In this document: positions 40,902-48,829 of the stretch, in pieces
How positions within the stretch are numbered: position 1 is the stretch's first letter
Layout: every line of letters begins with the position of its first letter
NCBI GenBank assembly: GCA_022777645.1
Contig: JALFFX010000059.1
Span: 1 to 53,316 of the forward strand
Length of the DNA: 53,316 nt
Direction: 5' to 3'
From: Erysipelotrichaceae bacterium
GTDB lineage: Bacteria > Bacillota_I > Bacilli_A > RFN20 > CAG-826
Notes under the pieces: generated by a model
What the model saw: only the letters and a program-made list of their open reading frames with translations
What the model was told of the DNA's origin: nothing
Databases searched by the model: none
Program-made: the position numbers and the translations under genes

Positions 40902-41489
40902 TTATTTCATCCATTCAGCTGAAATTGAAATTTTGTAATCAAATGAATCGGATTCACTGTTGAAATAGATATGTGTAGATGCACCAGAAAGTGTCATATC
41001 AGCATTTGTCTTATATTCAACGTCAGAGTACATAGTAAGTGCTGATTCTCCAACTGCAAATGAAGTTGCAATTGATACATTTATTGAAAGCGCATCACCA
41101 TCTAAATAGAATTTTGCATAAGAATCTAAGCCCACATCAGGGGTTTTGAGTTCTGCGAGCATCTCATCAATTAAATCTTCGCTAAGGCGATAAATAGCAA
41201 TTTCGCTGGCATTTGTAGCGAATGTAAGTTCTAAAGTGGTTTCAGTTCCTTCAACACCATTAATATTTTCATATGTTGTTTGCATGGCTGAACCAAATGT
41301 ACCAGTTCCTTTAAGTGTTTCAACTTTGGATGTAACTTTGACACCAGTATAAACAGTTGAAATATCTGGTGTTTTTTCGTTTGCTTTTCTGACAGCAGCT
41401 TTTGCTTCATCAGCTGTAACTTCTTTAGCGCAGCCAGCAAGCAAACAAATGCTTGATAAACATAATAATGTCTTTGTGATTTTCTTCAT
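40902..41489 (-). CDS. Tandem lipoprotein paralogue 2 (beta type)
   Basis: 195 aa, same signal peptide and C-terminal ISAEWMK; shares LTMYSDVEYK with copy 4. Confidence 0.85.
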   Translation of the reverse strand: MKKITKTLLCLSSICLLAGCAKEVTADEAKAAVRKANEKTPDISTVYTGVKVTSKVETLKGTGTFGSAMQTTYENINGVEGTETTLELTFATNASEIAIYRLSEDLIDEMLAELKTPDVGLDSYAKFYLDGDALSINVSIATSFAVGESALTMYSDVEYKTNADMTLSGASTHIYFNSESDSFDYKISISAEWMK

Positions 41490-41615
41490 ATGAGTAAAAT
41501 CCTCCCTTGTTTATTAAATTATTGCACACGAAAAAATCTACATGCAAGAATTTATAAATATTAATAGGATGACTACTTTTTTTATTTTTAAATAGTCTTA
41601 ATTTATAACAAAAAA

Positions 41616-41635
41616 GGTAGCGAACATTCGCTACC
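41616..41635 (-). terminator. Terminator of lipoprotein array copy 3
   Basis: ggtagcga-acat-tcgctacc with T-run on minus strand. Confidence 0.8.
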
Positions 41636-41655
41636 AAATTGTTAATCTAAATAAC

Positions 41656-42243
41656 TTATTTCATCCATTCAGCTGAAATTACATATTTCAATTCAAATGA
41701 ATCAGAATTACTGTTGAAATGTACATGTGTAGATGAACTAGCAAGTGTCATATCAACATTTGTTTTATATTCACCTTCATAGTATAAAGTTAATGATGAT
41801 CCTCCAGCTGAAATTGATGTAGCGAGTGATGTTTTAACTGAAAGCGCATCACCATCTAAATAGAATTTAACATAAGAATTTGAGCCTTCCATGGCATCAT
41901 CAAGATCTGAGAGCAAACCATCAATTAAACTTTCATTAACGCGATATTCAGCAATTTCGCTGGCAGATGTAGTGAATGTAAGTTCTACAGAGTTTTCTGT
42001 TCCTTCAACACCATAAATCTTTTCATATTGTGACTTCAGGGTTGAGCCAAATGTGCCAGTTCCTTTAAGTGTATCAACTTTAGTTGTGAGTTTGACACCA
42101 GTATAAACAGTTGAAATATCTGGTGTTTTTTCGTTTGCTTTTTTGATGGCAGCTTTAGCTTCATCGGCTGTGACTTCTTTAGCACAACCAGCAAGCAAAC
42201 ATACGCTTGATAAGCATAATAATGTTTTTGTGATTTTCTTCAT
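41656..42243 (-). CDS. Tandem lipoprotein paralogue 3 (alpha type)
   Basis: 195 aa; shares GGSSLTLYYE.EYKTN with copy 1. Confidence 0.85.
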   Translation of the reverse strand: MKKITKTLLCLSSVCLLAGCAKEVTADEAKAAIKKANEKTPDISTVYTGVKLTTKVDTLKGTGTFGSTLKSQYEKIYGVEGTENSVELTFTTSASEIAEYRVNESLIDGLLSDLDDAMEGSNSYVKFYLDGDALSVKTSLATSISAGGSSLTLYYEGEYKTNVDMTLASSSTHVHFNSNSDSFELKYVISAEWMK

Positions 42244-42359
42244 ATGAGCAAAATCCTCCCTAATTTATTTAATTATTGCACATAGGAAAAATTTTATAAA
42301 TATTCATTAATAAATTTTCAACTTTTTTTATACAAAGAGAATTGTTTTATAACAAAAAA

Positions 42360-42379
42360 GGTAGCGAATATTCGCTACC
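42360..42379 (-). terminator. Terminator of lipoprotein array copy 4
   Basis: ggtagcgaatattcgctacc perfect inverted repeat with T-run on minus strand. Confidence 0.8.
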
Positions 42380-42399
42380 AAATTGTTAATATAATTAAC

Positions 42400-42978
42400 T
42401 TATTTCATCCATTCAGCTGAAATTACATATTTAAAATCCAATGATTCAGATTCAGCATTGAAATACATACGTGAAGACATGCTGGCAAGTGTCATATCGG
42501 CATTTATTTTATATTCAACGTCTGTGTACATAGTTAATGTTGTTGTTCCAGTTGATCTTGATGCAGCAATTGATGATTTAATTGAAAGTGCATCACCATC
42601 TAAATAGAATTTAACATAAGAATCATTTTTGCCTTCTACATTTGAGACCATATAATCAATTGAACCTTCGTCCATGCGATATTCAGCAATTTCGCTGGCA
42701 GATGTAGCGAATGTATATTCTACAGAGGTTTCAGTTCCTTCAACACCATACATTTTTTCAGCTGATGCTTTCATGGCTTCACCAAATGTACCAGTTCCTT
42801 GAAGTGTTTCAACTTTGAACGTGAGTTTGACACCGGTATAAACAGTCGAGATATCTGGTGTTTTTTCGTTTGCTTTTTTGATGGCAGCTTTAGCTTCATC
42901 GGCTGTAACTTCTCTTGCACAGCCAGCAAGCAAACATACGCTTGATAAGCATAATAATGTTTTTGTGATTTTCTTCAT
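42400..42978 (-). CDS. Tandem lipoprotein paralogue 4 (beta type)
   Basis: 192 aa; shares LTMYTDVEYK with copy 2. Confidence 0.85.
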   Translation of the reverse strand: MKKITKTLLCLSSVCLLAGCAREVTADEAKAAIKKANEKTPDISTVYTGVKLTFKVETLQGTGTFGEAMKASAEKMYGVEGTETSVEYTFATSASEIAEYRMDEGSIDYMVSNVEGKNDSYVKFYLDGDALSIKSSIAASRSTGTTTLTMYTDVEYKINADMTLASMSSRMYFNAESESLDFKYVISAEWMK

Positions 42979-43091
42979 ATGAGTAAAATTCTCCCTTGTT
43001 ATTAAAATTATTACATATGAAAAAATCTATATGCAAGAATTTATAAATAACTACAAATAAGATGGCTACTTTTATATTCAAAAAAAATTTT

Positions 43092-44015
43092 TTATAATTT
43101 ATGTAATTTTGTTTTTGATAAAACCAAAATCACTTTTGGATCATCATATTCTTTGTATAGATATTCTTCAATATCGATAAAGCGTCGATGAAGTTCTTCA
43201 CTTTTCATCACCACTTTTGGATAAAGGCAAACATATATCGCGCCTTCATGATCGCTATAAGAATAATAAACATCATAATATTTAAATTCAGGGAAAGAAG
43301 AAACAAGTTTCTTTAATATTTCTTGCTCTTCATCGACATCGCGTCTTTTGTCTACTAATACCTTGATTTGATATATGATTTCTCTTATTGGCGAGATTGC
43401 ATAAATAAGCGACAAAATAATCGTGACAATAGAGTCGATATAATCTTTAAGTGGGTTTAAGAAATCAACAAATGTGAAAAGAAGAAGCGATGATGTTGCA
43501 AACAAAGTGACAAGACCATCATAAATCGATGCTTTGATTTCGAGTTTTATGATTTCAGATCCACCATCGATTTTCTTATTACAATATGCGTAAATAATCG
43601 ATATCAAAAAGCAAGAACCAACCATCAATCCAGCATAAATAGACATGTTCAGGTATGAAACATTTAGTTGATCGAAAGCAGCGTTCGTCGCCACGCTTAC
43701 AATCGTGGAAATGCTATTGATAAGTGAAAATACGATGATAAATAGCATTAAAATGCTACGAAAAATTAAAAAGATATTTTCGATTGCCCAACGACCAAGA
43801 GGATATGAACTATCAGCTTCTTTTCGCACTGAATTGCTCACAAATAAAGATATCAAAGTGGACGCAAACAAAATAAAGGAAATAAAAGCATCAAGAAAAA
43901 TGGCTTGTGATTTGCTCCAGAAGAAAAAGCCAATACCCACAAGTGCGCTAAAAGCATTGATGATTAAACCACCAAGCAACGCTCGTTTCTCATAATTGAT
44001 TTCTTTCTTTTCCAT
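43092..44015 (-). CDS. Cation diffusion facilitator family transporter
   Basis: MEKKEINYEKRALLGGLIINAFSALVGIGFFFWSKSQAIFLDAFISFI; multi-TM with cytosolic C-terminus; start corrected from 44117. Confidence 0.85.
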   Translation of the reverse strand: MEKKEINYEKRALLGGLIINAFSALVGIGFFFWSKSQAIFLDAFISFILFASTLISLFVSNSVRKEADSSYPLGRWAIENIFLIFRSILMLFIIVFSLINSISTIVSVATNAAFDQLNVSYLNMSIYAGLMVGSCFLISIIYAYCNKKIDGGSEIIKLEIKASIYDGLVTLFATSSLLLFTFVDFLNPLKDYIDSIVTIILSLIYAISPIREIIYQIKVLVDKRRDVDEEQEILKKLVSSFPEFKYYDVYYSYSDHEGAIYVCLYPKVVMKSEELHRRFIDIEEYLYKEYDDPKVILVLSKTKLHKL

Positions 44016-44102
44016 AATGGTTATAAAAACAAAAAGCAAACAAACATCTACTTCATTAATGATGTGTTCTTTTTGATTTACTAATTTGATTTTATCAAAA
44101 AA

Positions 44103-44129
44103 AGGGCCGATTTTCAAATCGAGCCCCTT
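44103..44129 (-). terminator. Terminator downstream of capF-like gene
   Basis: GGGC-CGATTT-TC-AAATCG-(A)-GCCC stem with flanking A/T runs. Confidence 0.75.
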
Positions 44130-44135
44130 TTCAAG

Positions 44136-45236
44136 TTAGCAATCTTTCTTATATGTGTCGTGTTTTTTCGGGTTATAAATCTCACTAATCCACATAAGTG
44201 TTGATGAATTTCCTTCACCAATATTTGTGATTTTATGTGTATACATCGGATAGATATGAACAAGGCGAGGTTCATCTCCTTTTGTGATATCAATGCATAT
44301 GTCATCATTAACAATATTTTTTTGAACGATTTCACATTGTCCTTTGACAACATAAAATATTTCATCTTTGTATTTGTGGTAATGACCACCTTTTGTAATA
44401 TTTGGGAAAGAAATATTTTCGCTTATTTGTCCGAATCGTTTTGATTTAAATAATTCTTCAAATGATCCTCTTTCATCGCTTGCAAAATTATATTCATATC
44501 CTTCATCACTTGCAAAATAAAGATAAGTCTTAAAAAGCTTTAATTCAAAATCATTATAAATGTATGGAAGATGTCTTTTTGATTCCACTTCTTGTTTGAA
44601 ATATTTTAACAAAATTGTAAGTCTATCTAGTGAACAAGGAGTTGTTGGTAAAGAAAGAAATTCTTTTTGTCCTTCTTTTTTATTATTCTCTATAAGAGAA
44701 ATAATATCATCACAAACATCATCGACATAAGTGAAATTAATAATCGTACTGCCATCATCGATTTTAATTGGTAAATCATGGGCAATGTTATATGCGAAAG
44801 TGGCGACCACTGTGTTGTAATTTGGTCTAGATCTTGGTCCAAAAATATTGCTTAGGCGATAAATGTAGCAAGGAAGATTGCTCGCTAAAAGATAATCTTC
44901 TGCCATCTTTTTTGATTTGCCATAATCATTATCGAGTTCAGCTTGTATTGAACTTGTCATAATAATTGGCAAAGATAAATTATTGTCCTTTATTAAATCC
45001 ACCAGAGTTTTTGTAAAATCAAAATTGCCTTTATAAAATTCTTCTTTTGTCAAAGGACGATTAATTCCTGCTAAATGAACAACATAATCAGCTTGTTTTA
45101 AAAACGATAACAATTCATCGACTGTATTATCTTTATCAAATTCTAAAACTTCGAAGTTTTTTCTTTTTAATAAAGTAGATAATCTACTACCAATAAAGCC
45201 TTTTGCTCCTAATATTAATATTCTCATTTTCTCCAC
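44136..45236 (-). CDS. capF: CapF/WbjC/FnlB-like NAD-dependent reductase with C-terminal cupin
   Basis: MRILILGAKGFIGSRLSTLLKRK, YRLSNIFGPRSRPNYNTVV; cupin FPNITKGGHYHKYKDEIFYVVKGQCEI. Confidence 0.88.
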   Translation of the reverse strand: MEKMRILILGAKGFIGSRLSTLLKRKNFEVLEFDKDNTVDELLSFLKQADYVVHLAGINRPLTKEEFYKGNFDFTKTLVDLIKDNNLSLPIIMTSSIQAELDNDYGKSKKMAEDYLLASNLPCYIYRLSNIFGPRSRPNYNTVVATFAYNIAHDLPIKIDDGSTIINFTYVDDVCDDIISLIENNKKEGQKEFLSLPTTPCSLDRLTILLKYFKQEVESKRHLPYIYNDFELKLFKTYLYFASDEGYEYNFASDERGSFEELFKSKRFGQISENISFPNITKGGHYHKYKDEIFYVVKGQCEIVQKNIVNDDICIDITKGDEPRLVHIYPMYTHKITNIGEGNSSTLMWISEIYNPKKHDTYKKDC

Positions 45237-46366
45237 ACCATTTTATTAACGATATTTGTATATGATTGGATTAATTTTACTATTTTATCGCTGACATTTG
45301 TATCAACATAATCAGGGACTGGGATGCAACCTTTTTTATTTAAAAGGGCAACTTCCACGGCTTGAAGAAGTGATTTTTCATCAATTCCTGCTAAAACAAA
45401 GCAAGCTTTGTCAAGGGCTTCTGGTCTTTCTGTTGATGTGCGAATGCAAACGGCTGCAAGTGGTTTATTAATGCTGGCAAAGAAACTGCTTTCTTCAGGC
45501 AATGTACCAGAATCTGAAATAACGACAAAAGCATTCATTTGCAAATTGTTGTAATCAGTAAATGAAAGCGGCTCATGCATAATAACTCTTTCATCAAGAA
45601 CAAAGCCTGTTTCTATCAATTTCTTTTTGCTGCGTGGGTGGCATGAATAAAGAACTGGCATGTCATATTTTTTTGCAAGGGCGTTAATCGCATTAAATAA
45701 AGAATAAAAGTTTTTATCAGTGTCGATATTTTCTTCTCTATGAGCGCTTAGCAAAATATATTTTCCGCTTTTAAGATTTAGGCGTGTAAGAATATCACTA
45801 TTTTGAATACGAGAAAGATGTCTTGAAAGAACTTCTGCCATTGGAGAACCACTCACATATGTTCTTTCTTTTGGAAGTCCGCATTCTGCTAAATATCTTC
45901 GAGCGTGTTCACTATAAGCGATATTAACATCAGAAATAATGTCGACAATTCGACGATTTGTTTCTTCTGGAAGACATTCATCTTTGCAGCGATTGCCGGC
46001 TTCCATATGGAACAAAGGAATATGAAGTCTTTTCGCGCTTATCGCCGAAAGACATGAATTTGTGTCACCAAGCACTAATAAAGCATCTGGTTGAGTTTCT
46101 TTCATCACTTCATAAGATTTAGCGATAATATTGCCCATTGTTTCGCCTAAATCTTTCCCAACAGCGTTTAAATATATATCCGGATTATCTAAAGATAAAT
46201 CTTTGAAAAATATCTCGTTTAAAGTGTAATCATAATTTTGACCAGTATGAACTAATAATGTGTCAAAATAAATACGACATTTTCTAATAACTTCAGATAA
46301 ACGGATGATTTCAGGACGAGTCCCAACAATAATCATTAGTTTCAATTTGCCATTATTTTTAAACAT
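45224..46366 (-). CDS. capG: UDP-N-acetylglucosamine 2-epimerase (CapG/FnlC-like)
   Basis: LKLMIIVGTRPEIIRLSEVI, LVHTGQNYDYTLNEIFF, HMEAGNRCKDECLPEETNRRIVD, SDSGTLPEESSFF. Confidence 0.92.
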   Translation of the reverse strand: MFKNNGKLKLMIIVGTRPEIIRLSEVIRKCRIYFDTLLVHTGQNYDYTLNEIFFKDLSLDNPDIYLNAVGKDLGETMGNIIAKSYEVMKETQPDALLVLGDTNSCLSAISAKRLHIPLFHMEAGNRCKDECLPEETNRRIVDIISDVNIAYSEHARRYLAECGLPKERTYVSGSPMAEVLSRHLSRIQNSDILTRLNLKSGKYILLSAHREENIDTDKNFYSLFNAINALAKKYDMPVLYSCHPRSKKKLIETGFVLDERVIMHEPLSFTDYNNLQMNAFVVISDSGTLPEESSFFASINKPLAAVCIRTSTERPEALDKACFVLAGIDEKSLLQAVEVALLNKKGCIPVPDYVDTNVSDKIVKLIQSYTNIVNKMVWRK

Positions 46367-46377
46367 TGTTTTGCCTC

Positions 46378-47571
46378 CTAGTCGTGTTGACGAACTGGAC
46401 CACCAAATAGTTCGAGTTTTTTAAGCAATTTTTTCATACCTTCGACATCAAGTCTTGCGGTGTTATGAGATGTATAACTTTCCCCAAGGTTTAATTTCTT
46501 GTTTCCTTTGGAGAAATATTTATCATAATTTAAATCGCGATTATCAGCCTTGATGCAAAAGAAGTTGCCAAGATCAACACTTTTAAGCATTTCCTCTTGT
46601 GTTACAAGAGTTTCATATAATTTTTCACCATGGCGAGTGCCGATATAAGAAATACCGGTTTTGCTATTTGTTAATTCAATGACTGCTTTTGCTAAAACAT
46701 CAATGGTTGCAGCCGGCGCTTTTTGAACGAACAAATCACCTTGTTCACCATGTTCAAAAGCATATAAAACAAGATCAACCGCATCATCAAGAGTCATCAT
46801 GAATCTTGTCATGTCTGGATTTGTAATGGTAATTGGTTTTCCTTCTTTAATTTGGTTTAAAAACAAAGGAATAACGCTTCCGCGGCTCGCCATAACATTG
46901 CCATAACGAGTAAGGCATAATACGGTGTCCCCTGCTAATAATTGACGGCTTCTCGCAATGACATTTTTCTCCATCAACGCTTTTGATATCCCCATTGCGT
47001 TAATTGGATATGCTGCTTTATCTGTGGATAAGAAAATAGCTTTTTTAACATGATTTCTAACGCAGGCAGTGATGACGTTATCACTTCCTATGACATTAGT
47101 TCTCACCGCTTCCATTGGATAAAATTCACATGATGGAACTTGCTTTAATGCCGCAGCAGAAAAAACATAATCAACACCTCTAAAGGCATCAATAATTGAA
47201 TCGAGATTGCGAACATCACCAATATAAAATTTTAGTTTTTCGGAGTTGTATGCCTTACGCATATCATCTTGCTTCTTTTCATCACGTGATAAAATTCTAA
47301 TTTCTTTAATATCCGTGTTTAAGAAGCGATCCACCACTGCGTGACCAAAACTTCCAGTTCCACCAGTAATTAATAAAATCTTGTCTTTGAGAATAGATGT
47401 ATCTTTCGCCATATATTCCATAAGTTTTTCTTTGATTCTTTCAAGTTTTAATTTATCGACTTTATTTTCGTCTTTTTCATATAAAAAGTATGTGCGAAGA
47501 GGCATACCAACAATTTTTGATGCTTCCGCTTGAGTTAATTTGCAATTTATGCGTAATTGTTTGAGTTCCAT
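46378..47571 (-). CDS. capE: UDP-N-acetylglucosamine 4,6-dehydratase (CapE/FnlA-like) with N-terminal HTH domain
   Basis: HTH MELKQLRINCKLTQAEASKIVGMPLRTYFLYEKDENKVDKLKLERIKEKL followed in frame by ILLITGGTGSFGHAVVDRFL...FSAAALKQVPSCEFYPMEAVRTNV; SD AAGGAGTG before MELK; start corrected from 47652. Confidence 0.9.
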   Translation of the reverse strand: MELKQLRINCKLTQAEASKIVGMPLRTYFLYEKDENKVDKLKLERIKEKLMEYMAKDTSILKDKILLITGGTGSFGHAVVDRFLNTDIKEIRILSRDEKKQDDMRKAYNSEKLKFYIGDVRNLDSIIDAFRGVDYVFSAAALKQVPSCEFYPMEAVRTNVIGSDNVITACVRNHVKKAIFLSTDKAAYPINAMGISKALMEKNVIARSRQLLAGDTVLCLTRYGNVMASRGSVIPLFLNQIKEGKPITITNPDMTRFMMTLDDAVDLVLYAFEHGEQGDLFVQKAPAATIDVLAKAVIELTNSKTGISYIGTRHGEKLYETLVTQEEMLKSVDLGNFFCIKADNRDLNYDKYFSKGNKKLNLGESYTSHNTARLDVEGMKKLLKKLELFGGPVRQHD

Positions 47572-47797
47572 AAAACACTCCTTGATAACTAAATAATATT
47601 TTAATTCATTAATAACTTCAATATAAATATGCAATTTTTGCATTTTTTGCATAATATTGCTTCCAATCTAAAATTGCAAAATACAACGAATAATCGACAA
47701 AATAAACTTTCATAGTTTACAAAATAATTTAATTCTCGTATTATTTTAATGACTTCTATGAAGACAAATTTTTTTATCCGGGGTTTTTAATAATATT

Positions 47798-48829
47798 ATG
47801 AAATATCTTTCTTTTGTTGTGCCCTCTTATAATGCATCAAAATATTTAGATAAAGTTATCCCATCTTTGTTAGTGGGTGGAGATGATGTTGAAATCATCG
47901 TTGTCAATGATGGTTCAAAAGACAATACTTTAGAAATTGCTAAACGTTATGAAGAACTTTATCCAAATATTGTTAAAGCAATTGATAAAGAAAATGGAGG
48001 ACATGGCTCCACCATTAACAAGGCACTTGAAATTGCGACAGGCTTATATTTTAAATGTGTTGACGCTGATGACTGGCTTGAAGAAAATGCTTTAAAAACT
48101 TTATTAGCGAAAATCAAATATCATCACGAAAAAAATACACTACCTGACTTATATTTAACCAATTTTGTTTATGAACATGTCGAAGAAGGCATATCAAATG
48201 TTTCTTCTTTGAGAAAATATATGCCAAAAGATGAATCGATATTTGGCTGGAAGGACATCAAGAAATTTAACGCAGTTGATTTCTTTATGATGCATTCATT
48301 TGTTTATAAACTCGATGTTTTGAAAAAATCAAAACTTCATTTATTAGAACATACATTTTATGTTGATAATATTTTTGTTTATCAACCTCTTTATTTTGTG
48401 AACACAATTTGTTTCCTTGATATTGATTTATATCGTTATTTTATTGGTCGTGCAGATCAATCGGTATCAAAGACAAGCATCAATAAAAACTATATGCATC
48501 AACTCAGATGTTTTGAATATGTGATGAATTTATATTCTGAAGATGACTTTAAAAAACTCACCAAAAAACATCGTTATTTCATGATTAGAACTTTTGCAAA
48601 TATATATGGGCTAACTCAATATTATGTCACCTTCGGTGATTACAAAGAAAAATACGCCAAATACAAAGAGATTGAAAAGCGCTTTAAAGCCGAGAATAAG
48701 TCTTTATATAAGACTCTTACTCGCAAAACAATTTTTGCATTTTATCATTTCGCCCCATTCTTTATTAAGAAGATTATTATCAAAGGAAGCGAATCGATAA
48801 TAAATAAAAGAACAGGATGGTTACAATAA
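47798..48829 (+). CDS. GT2 family glycosyltransferase
   Basis: YLSFVVPSYNASKYLDKVIPSLL, IIVVNDGSKDNTLEIA, KCVDADDWLEENAL. Confidence 0.92.
   Translation: MKYLSFVVPSYNASKYLDKVIPSLLVGGDDVEIIVVNDGSKDNTLEIAKRYEELYPNIVKAIDKENGGHGSTINKALEIATGLYFKCVDADDWLEENALKTLLAKIKYHHEKNTLPDLYLTNFVYEHVEEGISNVSSLRKYMPKDESIFGWKDIKKFNAVDFFMMHSFVYKLDVLKKSKLHLLEHTFYVDNIFVYQPLYFVNTICFLDIDLYRYFIGRADQSVSKTSINKNYMHQLRCFEYVMNLYSEDDFKKLTKKHRYFMIRTFANIYGLTQYYVTFGDYKEKYAKYKEIEKRFKAENKSLYKTLTRKTIFAFYHFAPFFIKKIIIKGSESIINKRTGWLQ

Noticed and set aside
40125-43081. Repeated hairpins as a CRISPR-like array
   Set aside because: Spacing is ~740 bp and the intervals are coding genes; the hairpins are terminators
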